DNA from: CAYYYG01 sp964476135
GTDB lineage: Bacteria > Patescibacteriota > Microgenomatia > UBA1406 > GWC2-37-13
Reading direction: 5' to 3'
NCBI GenBank assembly: GCA_964476135.1
Contig: CAYYYG010000004.1
Coordinates: 1 to 47,948, forward strand
DNA length: 47,948 bases
Under the pieces are notes generated by a model. That model made no database searches and was not told the DNA's origin. It saw nothing but the letters and a program-made list of their open reading frames with translations. How positions within the stretch are numbered: position 1 is the stretch's first letter; every line of letters begins with the position of its first letter. Both the position numbers and the translations under genes were made by a program. Of this stretch, positions 9,301-17,929 are shown piece by piece.

Positions 9301-11968
9301 CGGCGCTTGGACTACATCAAGTAATACGTCACAGGTAAATACAGAGGCAGAAATCAATTCAAATATATCTACATTAAGTGTGGGCACTGGTGGGATACTT
9401 TGGCAGGCAGTTCTTGACGGAGATGGCAGTCAGCAGGTAACTTTGAACACGGCCCAAGTACAAGCGACCTCCGATGCGATTGCGCCCAGCAACCCAAGCT
9501 CCTTAACTTCATTAAGTGCATCCGGCGGCTCGGCTATTACTACCGATACTTGGTACACTCATACAGCTCCGTATTTCAGCTGGTCCGGAGCGAGTGATGG
9601 CACTGGGTCGGGGATATCAGGTTACTATGTGTATTTTGGTGCCAGCAGTTCCGCCGACCCGGCAGTTTCCGGCAGTTTCCAGGCTGGAACCACTTATACG
9701 GCAAGCGGATTATCGAGTGGAAGCACTTATTATTTAAGGATCAAAGCAAAAGATAGTGCGGGTAATACAGCGGCTACTACTTGGGCACCTTTCAATTACA
9801 AATTCGATAACGGAACCCCGAGCAATCCTTCTTCGATTACTGTATCTCCGGCCGGATATGCAGCCAGTAACGAATTTACATTTTCTTGGCCTGCCGGCTC
9901 AGATTCTGGATCAGGGTTAGCGGGCTACCAGTATAAAACGGCAACTGCGAGTGGGGCGCTTGCCGACTGGTCCTCGACGACATCGAGTACTTCAGTTACT
10001 ATCACAAATGCCGCATATCAAGCCGATGCAAACGTTTTTTACCTGCGTGCTGTTGATACTGCAGGTAATGTTGCGAGTTCAAACGTAAGTGTCAATTTTT
10101 ATTACGCGGGTGATGGGCCTTCAGCACCGCAATTTTTGAGCGTTAGTCCATCAACAAGCACCTCTAATTCTTTTGCCTTTTCTTGGTCCGCACCTTCCTC
10201 GTACACAGGATCTGCGTCGGAGCTGACATACTGTTATACCGTCAATACGTTGCCTTCGGCAAGCACCTGCACTTTCACGTCAGCCGGAGCAACTTCATTA
10301 TCGGCAAGTTCTTTTGCTACGCAGGTTGGTCTTAATACTTTCAATTTGGTTGCAAAAAATTCGGCGAGTGCCGGCAGCGCGATTAACTACGGTGCTTATG
10401 CTTCAGTTTCATTCACTGCCAATACAAGCGCACCAGGAATTCCGCTGAACGTGGAAATTTCGGATGCGTCTATAAAAAGCAGCGAAGAATGGAAACTTAC
10501 AATTTCATGGGCTTCGCCTACGGATGTAGGTTCGGGGGTTGCTAATTATCAATTATATCGTTCAACTGATAACAGTAGCTTTACTAAAATCGCCACAACG
10601 ACAGGCTCCGCGTATGTTGATACGAGCCTTGAAGAAGAAACTTATTATTATAAAGTCCGTGCCTGTGATAGTGTAAATAATTGTGGCACATTCAGCTCAG
10701 TGGTTGATTTATTACCGACCGGACGATTTACATCGGCTGCCACATTGGCCTCCGGCCCGACGGTTTCGAGTGTTAATACTAAGAAAGCGACAATTACCTG
10801 GTCAACGGATCGTGAATCCGATTCTAAAGTCCAGTACGGGACCACTTCCGGTTCATATTTTACGGAAGAGCCGAGTAATTCAACACAAGTAACCGACCAT
10901 AAGATCAACCTTACGAATCTTACCCCGGGCACGAAATATTATTATAAAGCCAAATGGACAGATGAAGATGGTAATACCGGATCAAGCGAAGAGAAGACTT
11001 TTACTACAGATGCTGCTCCGTTTATATCCAATGTAAAAACAACCAATATAAGTATAAATTCCGCTTACGTGAGTTTTACGATAAAAAGCGCATCTAAAGT
11101 TGTTGTTCAGTATGGAAAATCAACAAGTTATGGCGGCACGGAAACTATTTCCACATCTAAATCGGAATCGGAGCAGAATGTTCCGTTGGCTGATCTTGAT
11201 GAAGGAACAGAGTATCATTTCCGGATCGTTGCTGAAGACGATGAAGGAAATTCATATGCTGGAGATGATTATACTTTCGAAACTTTACCGGTACCGAAAA
11301 TCGAAAATCTTAAAGTTCAGCAGGTAATCGGATTCCCAACGGCCACTTTAAGACTCGTCTGGAAATCAAATACTCCGGTATCATCGATAGTTACCTATAC
11401 TCCGGTTGGATTCGCCGAGAGAGCAAAAGATCAGATTTCCTTGTCGCTTGTACAGAATCACGATATTGTGCTGAGGAATCTTACCGACGAAACGGCTTAT
11501 CAGATTGTCGTACGTGGAAAAGACGCGGCCGGAAATGAAGCTAAATCAGACCCATTAACCATAACGACCGCTTCGGATCTTCGTTCGCCCGTTATGCAGA
11601 ACGTGAGCGTCGAGTCCACGATAAGCGGAGTCGGTAACAATGCACGGGCACAGATTAATATTACCTGGGATACGGACGAGCCGGGCACGACGCAGGTTGA
11701 ATATGGAGAAGGAACAGGAACCACTTATGGATCAAGTACAAAGGAAGATGCGATATTAACATCGAATCATGCCGTAACGATTCCTGGGTTATTGCCCTCT
11801 AAAATTTATCATTTACGTGTCGTTTCCAAAGACAAAGCGAAAAATATAGGGTATTCTGAAGATATAGTTATTATTACGCCAAACGCCACACGCGATGCAC
11901 TCAACTTGGTGGTTGAGAAGTTATCAACGACGTTTGGGTTTTTGAAAAATACTAATTTTTTCCAGTAA
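6337..11968 (+). CDS. Giant secreted protein: LamG split by a propeller, then FN3-like domains (contains gap)
   Basis: Surface protein of more than 1,840 residues, interrupted by the gap at 6673-6772; both sides are open. An N-terminal membrane/signal segment ends near AYA. It is followed by the first strands of a LamG/concanavalin-like domain (ALFHFDESSG). After the gap comes the middle of the LamG domain (GNATTQNQTNYSWDLNGKLA). Then come about 14 repeats of about 48 residues (nt 6863-8872) with YAGLG...EVWRWNGSSW...IGGDG. The rest of the LamG domain follows (NWHHIAATYDG, IYIDGTLDN, QIDEVRISD; to about nt 9120), so the propeller sits inside LamG. Next are a sandwich domain and a series of fibronectin-III-like modules (nt about 9480-11900), the last four of the purple-acid-phosphatase N-domain type. 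There is no C-terminal anchor. The stop TAA overlaps the next ATG by one base, coupling it to the ABC transporter. A role in binding glycans or neighbouring cells is inference. Confidence 0.88.
6673..6772. other. Assembly gap (100 N)
   Basis: Filler inside the giant surface protein. Frames left and right of it differ by one if 100 is taken literally, so the real length is not 100. By comparison with LamG domains, roughly 50-60 codons are missing here. Confidence 0.97.
6863..8872 (+). repeat. About 14 tandem propeller-type repeats (about 144-150 bp each)
   Basis: Thirteen complete repeats and one partial repeat within the giant protein. The consensus in words: YAGLG, then a short variable loop with GD, then EVWRWNGSSW, then IGGDG, a GWA or LNSGW stretch, and a strand with a variable end and GN. 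The DNA copies are diverged rather than identical. Fourteen blade-like units would fit two seven-bladed propellers, but that count is inference. Confidence 0.85.
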
Positions 11969-12648
11969 TGCTAATACAAGGTAAACCATTTATCGAGGCC
12001 AAGTCGCTTGTTAAGCAATTTAACGCGCGCGACGGAATGACCACTATATTGAAAAATTTGAACGTAACAATTAATTTTGGGGACTTCGTAATTATATTTG
12101 GTCCATCAGGTTGTGGAAAATCCACCTTTTTACACACGATACTCGGTCTGGAAACACCTACTTCAGGGCAGATTCTATATGAAGGGCGGGATTTTTATGC
12201 CATGACAGAAGATGAGAGGGCAGTTTATCGGCGTCACCGGATAGGAATTATTTACCAGCAGCCGCTTTGGATCAGTTCTTTAGATGTCTATCACAACGTT
12301 GCGTTTTCGTTGCATTTACTTGATTACAATCAATCTGCGATGGAAGAGAAGGCAAAATATGTTTTGCAGCTTGTAGGTATGGACAAGTGGATTCATTATC
12401 GCCCTTCCGAGCTTTCNNNNNNNNNNNNNNNNNNNNNNNNNNNNNNNNNNNNNNNNNNNNNNNNNNNNNNNNNNNNNNNNNNNNNNNNNNNNNNNNNNNN
12501 NNNNNNNNNNNNNNNNGTTGAGATTTATGAACCGAAAGACAAAAAGAATACTCTGAATGCCAAGGGGAAACGAGGTACGGCAAGCGATACGGGCGAAATG
12601 AATGTCCGTGATCCTGAGTTCTTAAAGAAATTATCACAACAAAAATGA
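11968..12648 (+). CDS. ABC transporter ATP-binding protein, MacB/LolD type (contains gap)
   Basis: ATPase subunit that drives the permease encoded next. Walker A GPSGCGKST lies at residues 45-53 and the Q-loop at about residue 97 (IIYQQP). The sequence reaches PSELS, the start of the ABC signature, and then enters the gap at 12417-12516. Signature, Walker B and H-loop are therefore missing from the assembly. After the gap the frame continues to a short charged tail. The start ATG overlaps the stop of the giant surface protein (TAATG), and the 3' end overlaps the permease start (ATGA), so the three genes form a translationally coupled operon. The family includes MacB and LolD, which move proteins or lipoproteins out of the membrane. 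Confidence 0.92.
   Translation: MLIQGKPFIEAKSLVKQFNARDGMTTILKNLNVTINFGDFVIIFGPSGCGKSTFLHTILGLETPTSGQILYEGRDFYAMTEDERAVYRRHRIGIIYQQPLWISSLDVYHNVAFSLHLLDYNQSAMEEKAKYVLQLVGMDKWIHYRPSELXXXXXXXXXXXXXXXXXXXXXXXXXXXXXXXXXXVEIYEPKDKKNTLNAKGKRGTASDTGEMNVRDPEFLKKLSQQK
12417..12516. other. Assembly gap (100 N) hiding ABC signature and Walker B
   Basis: The frame happens to read through 100 N, but the missing signature, Walker B, D-loop and H-loop normally occupy about 60-80 codons. The true gap is therefore probably longer than 100 bp. Confidence 0.95.
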
Positions 12649-14759
12649 TTAATATCAAGTCAGGTATAGTCAATCTGCTATCCAGGCTAAAAACTGCTGA
12701 AGGCAGGAAGCAGTTTGTACGGGGTATCGTATTTTTTGGACCCCATACGTTGAGAGTATTGTATTTATTTTCTACTTTCTTTCTATTACTCGTTTTGACA
12801 GTCAGCCAGGAATTAATCCGTTGGTTTACACATCTTCCCGTTATAGGTTTATTTTTCAAGCCTGTAGATTTGATTTGGAAAAGGACAGCAGGTCCTGTTT
12901 TTGACCGTTTTATGACTGTTCTCGATAACCAACGTTCATTCAAGGTGCGAAGATCTTATCTTATATATGTTGCCATGCAGAATTTATTGGCGCGTAAAAG
13001 CCGCTCATTTGTAACTATTTTAGGTATGTCGATTGGTGTGGGTATTATTGTTTATTTGTTATCTTTAGGGTATGGAGTGGAGAGATTAGTTATCGGACAG
13101 GTAGTATCGCTCGATGAATTGTCACAGGTTGATGTTGTCGGCGGTGAGACAACCACATCAAAAATCGACGCATCGGCACTGGATAAAATCAGTAAAATAC
13201 CGGGCGTGAAATTAGCAATGCCAATTGTGTCAGTTGTTGGAAGATTGAATTACCAGAATGCGAAAGTTGATGTCGTTGTTAATGCAGTTCCCCCGGAATT
13301 TTTTTCAGCCGGTCGAAACAATTTGGTAACCGGTAAGTATTTTTCATTCGATGTTTTGTCGCCCGAAGCTGGTTCTGGCGTTGTGGCAGGAGCTCAAACA
13401 AGTTTGATACACTCCCGTTTGGGCTATCCGGTTACAGGTAACAGGTTATTTTTTAACATTTTACCAGAAGAAGAAGTAGCCGTTTGGGAAAGCTGTTCTA
13501 TCGGTGGTAAAACCCTCGGTTCGACTAAGCGTCTCGAAGGTGGGTTTGAGGGTATAGAAAAGTGGGGTAATTCCTATTCACCGTTTGAGCCATACGGCAG
13601 GCAGGGTTATGACGACAAATCAGGCCGATATACAGGTAAATGGGTTGAGGCGAAAGTACCTCTATACCTTAATGATACGGACGGCAATTTAATCCCATCT
13701 ATTGACGAGTCAGGCCGTCAGTTATGGGCAAAGGGATGTATACCGAGAAAAAACGTTCAGGTGACCGATGAATTTTTGTTTGCGAGTGTCCTTGGAGAGG
13801 CAACAGCGAGCGCTCAGGTCGATAAAGCCGCAACAGAAGGCGCGAGTTTGGATCTCGATACCAGTTTTGTTTCTACCGATTCTGCAGGGTTTGAAATAGT
13901 TAAAATCGCATCCGAACAGCAGTCAGTCAGTGTGAGTTCCGCCCCGGCAAGTCTTACATTCCGCGGTAAACCTTCCGGAAAAGCTATAATTTCGACCGGA
14001 TTATTAAAACTTCTCAATATTCCAATTGAAAAGGCCTTAACAACCTCATTCAAAACATCATTTATTATCACGAGAAGCCTTATGCCGGAAGTAAGGACGA
14101 AATCATTTACAGAGGAGGTTGAGTACAAGGTATCAGGAGTTGTGCGCGACGATGATAAGCAGTTCATTTATGTACCCTTTGCCGATATGCAGAGTTTGGG
14201 TATTCCTTATTATTCCCAGGCCAAGACAATAATGAATAATAAGGATCAGTTGCCGCAGGTGCGAGAGGAAATTGAGACGCTCGGATTCACCACATCAAGC
14301 GCTGTTGATACAGTAGCACAGATTGAGCGGTTATTCGTGAATCTTAAAGTTATTTTGGTTATGATCGGTCTTATTGCACTTGGGGTTGCGGCATTAGGTA
14401 TGTTTAATACGCTTACAGTTTCGCTTCTTGAGCGCACGCGTGAGATCGGAGGTATGAAAACAATCGGAATGGTCATGTCGGAAATTCAAGATTTGTTTTT
14501 GGCGGAGGCGATGATTATGGGTTTTGCCGGCGGCATTGGCGGTTTAACATTGGGGTATCTTGGAGGTAAACTTACATCTATGCTCATATCTATTGTTGCC
14601 ATATCAAACGGAATCGGATATCTCGAGCTTACATATGTGCCTTCTTTCTTGGTGTTTTTTATTCTCGGTTGTTCGTTCGTGATCGGGCTGCTTACCGGAT
14701 TGTATCCGGCTTTCCGCGCCAAGAAAATATCCGCTCTGAATGCTTTGCGGTACGAATAA
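12645..14759 (+). CDS. ABC transporter permease, MacB/FtsX family, long N-terminal extension
   Basis: 704-residue membrane protein. An unusual N-terminal region has two hydrophobic segments (about residues 33-75). Then comes the standard MacB layout: a first membrane helix after ARKSRSFVTILGMSIGVG (about 115-140), a large extracytoplasmic MacB-type domain (about 150-560), and three C-terminal FtsX helices starting near VILVMIGLIALGVAALGMFNTL. It ends with the usual LNALRYE tail. Typical MacB permeases are near 400 residues without the ATPase; here the outer domain is enlarged by about 200 residues, including a segment with TEGASLDLDT. Coupled by ATGA overlap to the ATPase. A plausible partner in export or surface display of the upstream giant protein (inference). 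Confidence 0.9.
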   Translation: MINIKSGIVNLLSRLKTAEGRKQFVRGIVFFGPHTLRVLYLFSTFFLLLVLTVSQELIRWFTHLPVIGLFFKPVDLIWKRTAGPVFDRFMTVLDNQRSFKVRRSYLIYVAMQNLLARKSRSFVTILGMSIGVGIIVYLLSLGYGVERLVIGQVVSLDELSQVDVVGGETTTSKIDASALDKISKIPGVKLAMPIVSVVGRLNYQNAKVDVVVNAVPPEFFSAGRNNLVTGKYFSFDVLSPEAGSGVVAGAQTSLIHSRLGYPVTGNRLFFNILPEEEVAVWESCSIGGKTLGSTKRLEGGFEGIEKWGNSYSPFEPYGRQGYDDKSGRYTGKWVEAKVPLYLNDTDGNLIPSIDESGRQLWAKGCIPRKNVQVTDEFLFASVLGEATASAQVDKAATEGASLDLDTSFVSTDSAGFEIVKIASEQQSVSVSSAPASLTFRGKPSGKAIISTGLLKLLNIPIEKALTTSFKTSFIITRSLMPEVRTKSFTEEVEYKVSGVVRDDDKQFIYVPFADMQSLGIPYYSQAKTIMNNKDQLPQVREEIETLGFTTSSAVDTVAQIERLFVNLKVILVMIGLIALGVAALGMFNTLTVSLLERTREIGGMKTIGMVMSEIQDLFLAEAMIMGFAGGIGGLTLGYLGGKLTSMLISIVAISNGIGYLELTYVPSFLVFFILGCSFVIGLLTGLYPAFRAKKISALNALRYE

Positions 14760-14772
14760 TTATTTTCGAAAA

Positions 14773-15309
14773 ATGAAAAACAGGCCAGCGAAGAAGAGGA
14801 AGAAAAGTGTTGAACACAATGGGATAAAGGTAGTACAAGAGTTTAATCCATGGTTTAGACTGTCTATTATCGGTATCTTCAGTTTTTTGATTTCTCTGTT
14901 AATTGGTGTCATGGTTCTTGGGTCGATTTCATCCGGCAAAAAGACCATGATAAAAAAAACCAATCCATTGACGGAATTTGCGCCGATCGAGCGGAATAGC
15001 CTGAAGTATATAGAAATCGGAGAGGTGATTGAGAAGCTAAAGTCTGACCCCAATTCGATCGTGCTTGTTGATTTACGTTCGGATAAAGATTTTCGTGCCG
15101 GGCACATTGCACAGGCGCTTAATTTAACCGAAATCACCCCGGAGTCGCTGGAGCTTATTGGAATGAAATACCAAAGCAAGTTAATCGTGCTATACGCAGC
15201 GTCAAGTAGCTCGAACGAGCCTTTTGAGGCCTATGAACTTATGAAGCAGTCAGACAACATACGTATATTAATTGGGGGTTTGGAGGCATGGAAAAAAAGC
15301 ATCCGCTAG
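14773..15309 (+). CDS. Membrane-anchored rhodanese-like protein lacking the catalytic cysteine
   Basis: 178 residues: a Lys/Arg-rich N terminus, one membrane helix (LSIIGIFSFLISLLIGVMVLGSI), a linker, and a rhodanese fold with VLVDLRSDKDFRAGHI and IGGLEAWK. The active-site loop, normally CxxGxR, reads YAASSSSNE. The sulfur-carrying Cys is absent, so sulfurtransferase activity is unlikely and a binding or scaffold role is more probable. The frame is open back to 14740, inside the permease gene, but the ATG at 14773 gives a sensible positively charged start. It closes the operon of the ABC transporter. Confidence 0.75.
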   Translation: MKNRPAKKRKKSVEHNGIKVVQEFNPWFRLSIIGIFSFLISLLIGVMVLGSISSGKKTMIKKTNPLTEFAPIERNSLKYIEIGEVIEKLKSDPNSIVLVDLRSDKDFRAGHIAQALNLTEITPESLELIGMKYQSKLIVLYAASSSSNEPFEAYELMKQSDNIRILIGGLEAWKKSIR

Positions 15310-15312
15310 GTA

Positions 15313-15318
15313 TATAAT
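15313..15318 (+). promoter_or_regulatory. -10 box of the prepilin peptidase gene
   Basis: TATAAT ending 6 nt before the ATG at 15325. This predicts a transcript beginning at the start codon. Confidence 0.7.
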
Positions 15319-15324
15319 CTAAAT

Positions 15325-16128
15325 ATGGAGCATTTTTTATTCTATATGTATTTGTTTATTTTAGGTACGGCAATTGGCTCCTTTCTCAATGTCCTGATCG
15401 ACCGGTTACCGATGGAAGAGTCTATTATGGGTCGTTCGCATTGTGATTATTGTTTAACAACGATAAAAGCCTTCGATCTAATTCCTGTCGTATCGTATTT
15501 TATTCTCAGGCGTCGATGTCGTAACTGTAAAAAAGAACTTTCCTGGCAGTACCCGGCGATGGAAATTTTAACGGGCGGACTTTTTGTACTCACATGGATG
15601 TATGCCCCGGTAATAGCCGATCCTTCTCTATTTATATTAGAGAGAATTGTTTATCTTGTTGCTGTCTCTGCAATGATAGTGCTATTTTTTGCGGACGTAA
15701 AATTTCAGATATTACCAGATTCGATGCAGGTTACACTTGTCATTGCTGCATTTATGTTAAGCGCTCTTAAGCTCGAACTGAACGGTGATCTGTTTCTTCT
15801 TAATGTTCCAAACCTCGCACTTGCCGGGCTTGCGGTTTCGGCTCCGATTTTTTTCCTTTTCGTGATTACGGGGGGGCGGGGGATGGGGTTTGGTGACGTT
15901 AAGCTCGCCTTTACGATCGGATTGATTCACGGAGTTTGGGGCGGGCTTCTGAGTTTGTACATAGCATTTCTGGTTGGTGGAATTCTGGGACTAGGGCTGA
16001 TTGGTTTTAATTTTAAGAAAATCAAAAGTAAAATTGCCTTCGGTCCATTTCTGATCGTCGGGATTATTTATATGCTTTATTTTGGTCAACCTCTTATGAC
16101 ATGGACTAGACAAATGTATGGCTTCTAA
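15325..16128 (+). CDS. Prepilin peptidase (A24 family)
   Basis: 267-residue polytopic aspartic protease that cleaves and usually N-methylates type IV prepilins at the inner face of the membrane. It has GSFLNVLIDRLP near the N terminus, the cytoplasmic zinc site C40-x2-C43 and C65-x2-C68, and the two catalytic aspartates D124 (FADVKFQILPD) and D191 (GFGDVKLA). Seven to eight hydrophobic segments and the length fit bifunctional PilD-type enzymes. It implies type IV pili or a competence-type pseudopilus elsewhere in the genome; no pilin gene is adjacent. Confidence 0.95.
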   Translation: MEHFLFYMYLFILGTAIGSFLNVLIDRLPMEESIMGRSHCDYCLTTIKAFDLIPVVSYFILRRRCRNCKKELSWQYPAMEILTGGLFVLTWMYAPVIADPSLFILERIVYLVAVSAMIVLFFADVKFQILPDSMQVTLVIAAFMLSALKLELNGDLFLLNVPNLALAGLAVSAPIFFLFVITGGRGMGFGDVKLAFTIGLIHGVWGGLLSLYIAFLVGGILGLGLIGFNFKKIKSKIAFGPFLIVGIIYMLYFGQPLMTWTRQMYGF

Positions 16129-16248
16129 TAATCCGTAGGTTGCAAACGAACACAAGACGGGTATATACTAATTGCCGACTAACATGCAATGAGTATAACC
16201 GTCCGTACGCACATTTTTGTAAATGTTTCCAAAAATGGCTACGTCCGG

Positions 16249-16254
16249 TATAAT
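16249..16254 (+). promoter_or_regulatory. -10 box of ndk
   Basis: CGGTATAAT; the box ends 27 nt before the ndk ATG at 16282. If it is the promoter, ndk has a leader of about 20 nt. No Shine-Dalgarno is seen in it. Confidence 0.55.
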
Positions 16255-16281
16255 AGATATAAATTTATATATTTTTTATTT

Positions 16282-16860
16282 ATGGAAAAGACACTTGTTG
16301 TTCTCAAACCAGATACTGTTGCCCGGGGTATAGCCGGTGAGATTATAGCCCGATTTGAAAAGGTAGGCTTAAAGATTGTTGCCTCAAAAATGTTGCAGGT
16401 AAACAAAGTTCTTGCAGACAAGCATTATCCCGCCTCACGAACGGAGTTTATTAACGGTATGGGAAATAAAACTCTCGAAAATTACCGCGATCTTGGGATC
16501 GATGTAAAAAAAGAGATGGGTACGGACGATGCGCATGAAATCGGTCTTCGGATTCGTGAATGGCTTGTCGATATGATTACCTCCGGACCGGTATTCGCAT
16601 TCGTTTTGGAAGGTCCGCATGCGGTTGAACTTGTCCGCAAACTTTGCGGTCACACCTTGCCGCTAAAATCAGCACCAGGTACGATAAGAGGGGACTACTC
16701 ATTCGATTCTTCTTATTTAGCCAATACCGGACGCCGTCCGATCAAGAACATGATCCATGCATCAGGTACTGTCGAGGAGGCAAAATACGAGATTCCGCTG
16801 TGGTTTACAGCCAAGGAAATCTATACGTATGAAAGGGTCGAAGAAAAAATGATGAGGTGA
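16282..16860 (+). CDS. ndk: Nucleoside diphosphate kinase with internal insertion
   Basis: Transfers the gamma-phosphate between nucleoside triphosphates and diphosphates through a phospho-histidine. The catalytic histidine is H159 in NMIHASGTVEEA, and the N-terminal TLVVLKPDTVARG and the GPHAVELVRKLCG segments are intact. The ATG at 16282 is chosen because MEKTLVVLKPD is the family's normal N terminus; the upstream in-frame ATG at 16189 would add an unrelated stretch. At 192 residues it is about 45 longer than common bacterial forms. The extra is an acidic/helical insertion at about residues 52-95. tRNA-Arg follows 9 bp after the stop. Confidence 0.94.
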   Translation: MEKTLVVLKPDTVARGIAGEIIARFEKVGLKIVASKMLQVNKVLADKHYPASRTEFINGMGNKTLENYRDLGIDVKKEMGTDDAHEIGLRIREWLVDMITSGPVFAFVLEGPHAVELVRKLCGHTLPLKSAPGTIRGDYSFDSSYLANTGRRPIKNMIHASGTVEEAKYEIPLWFTAKEIYTYERVEEKMMR

Positions 16861-16869
16861 TGGGGGCGC

Positions 16870-16941
16870 GCCGCTATAGCTCAACGGATAGAGCAGGCCC
16901 GTCCTAAGGGCAAGATAGGAGTTCAATTCTTCTTAGCGGCA
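16870..16941 (+). tRNA. tRNA-Arg (anticodon CCT)
   Basis: Acceptor GCCGCTA/TAGCGGC is perfect. The D stem is GCTC/GAGC, the anticodon loop is GTCCTAA with CCT, and the T stem is AGGAG/CTTCT. The anticodon stem has one mismatch (G27-A43). The CCA end is not encoded. The gene begins 9 bp after ndk. Confidence 0.93.
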
Positions 16942-17009
16942 CAAATAGATGTGTTTAGATCTATTTAGATTCCTTCTGGTATAATAATTTGATGCATAAA
17001 GGCCTTAAA

Positions 17010-17109
17010 NNNNNNNNNNNNNNNNNNNNNNNNNNNNNNNNNNNNNNNNNNNNNNNNNNNNNNNNNNNNNNNNNNNNNNNNNNNNNNNNNNNNNNNNNNN
17101 NNNNNNNNN
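17010..17109. other. Assembly gap (100 N), very probably spurious
   Basis: Filler between two copies of the same 55 bp. Collapsing it joins tRNA-Arg directly to the sortase promoter with no missing sequence. Confidence 0.93.
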
Positions 17110-17134
17110 TTAGATCTATTTAGATTCCTTCTGG

Positions 17135-17140
17135 TATAAT
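17135..17140 (+). promoter_or_regulatory. Extended -10 box of the sortase gene
   Basis: TGGTATAAT (TGn extension plus perfect TATAAT), with the box ending 6 nt before the ATG at 17147. The ATG would be at the transcription start, so an upstream TTG at 17144 is unlikely to be used. Confidence 0.72.
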
Positions 17141-17146
17141 AATTTG

Positions 17147-17929
17147 ATGCATAAAGGCCTTAAAAACAAGATTCAAAAAGCGGTATCCACTCCCGATTAT
17201 CTGCGCATTCTTATACTGAGAACTATCGGTAATTTTCTTATTCTTTCTTCCCTATATACTATCGGTCGCGTATTTTATGAACCGGCAATGAATGAAATTC
17301 GCTATTTTACTGACAGTTTAATTGCGAAAAAGTATGTTGTTGCTGATGTGCCAGCGGTGAGGCCGGACTCATGGCAGATAACCACTCCAACTCCTACATT
17401 ATTACCTTCCCCCGAGCCGAACGCAATCGCAGATCTGTTGAATGTCGAACAGATAGAAGTTATCCAGCCGGCAGATACTGAGTTTGGGATTGTGATTCCA
17501 AAAATTGCTGCAAATGTGAAAGTTTTGCCGGACGTGAGAGTTGAGAAGGAGTCAGATTATAGTGAGATACTTAAGCAGGGAGTGGCACATGCTGCCGGCA
17601 CTGCTTACCCGGGTGAAAACGGACACGTTTATTTATTCGCACATTCGACCGACTACTGGTGGAATGTGGGGCAATATAATGCCGTGTTTTATTTGTTATA
17701 TAAACTGGAAACAGGTGATGAAGTAGATGTGTTTTATAAAGGAAACAGATATGTATATAAAGTAATTGGTCAGAAAGTTGTTGATCCTAAAAATGTGGAG
17801 TATTTAACCCGCACATCAGATACAGAGTTTCTAACCCTTCAAACATGCTGGCCGCCGGGAACTACGCTTAAGAGACTGCTGGTTTTTGCCGTTCCTGCCG
17901 AAAGATTCAGTAATGGAGTGATTTACTGA
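17147..17929 (+). CDS. Sortase
   Basis: 260-residue membrane-anchored cysteine transpeptidase that attaches surface proteins to the envelope. An N-terminal helix (LRILILRTIGNFLILSSLYTIG) is followed by a Thr/Pro linker and the sortase barrel. Catalytic residues are visible as His in YLFAHSTD, Cys in LTLQTCWPPG and Arg in TLKRLLV. The layout resembles class D/E-like sortases. No canonical LPxTG protein is encoded nearby; one weak candidate substrate is the protein at 37785-38411. Its 3' end overlaps the convergent PEGA gene by 7 bp. Confidence 0.94.
   Translation: MHKGLKNKIQKAVSTPDYLRILILRTIGNFLILSSLYTIGRVFYEPAMNEIRYFTDSLIAKKYVVADVPAVRPDSWQITTPTPTLLPSPEPNAIADLLNVEQIEVIQPADTEFGIVIPKIAANVKVLPDVRVEKESDYSEILKQGVAHAAGTAYPGENGHVYLFAHSTDYWWNVGQYNAVFYLLYKLETGDEVDVFYKGNRYVYKVIGQKVVDPKNVEYLTRTSDTEFLTLQTCWPPGTTLKRLLVFAVPAERFSNGVIY

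Larger units (their letters stand above)
16955..17164. repeat. 55-bp exact duplication flanking a false gap
   Basis: The 55 bp at 16955-17009, directly left of the N run, recur exactly at 17110-17164, directly right of it. Left copy and right copy end flush with the N run. This is the signature of two overlapping contigs joined by filler instead of being merged, so the real genome almost certainly has one copy and no gap. Confidence 0.93.

Noticed and set aside
10648..10932. Minus-strand frame of 94 codons within the FN3-like region
   Set aside because: Shadow frame opposite well-formed FN3-like modules, without start signal.
12272..12943. Minus-strand frame across the ABC ATPase gap
   Set aside because: It runs through N filler and opposes the conserved Walker A-bearing gene.
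14740..14772. Upstream ATG for the degenerate rhodanese
   Set aside because: It lies inside the permease gene and would add residues out of keeping with a basic membrane-anchor start.
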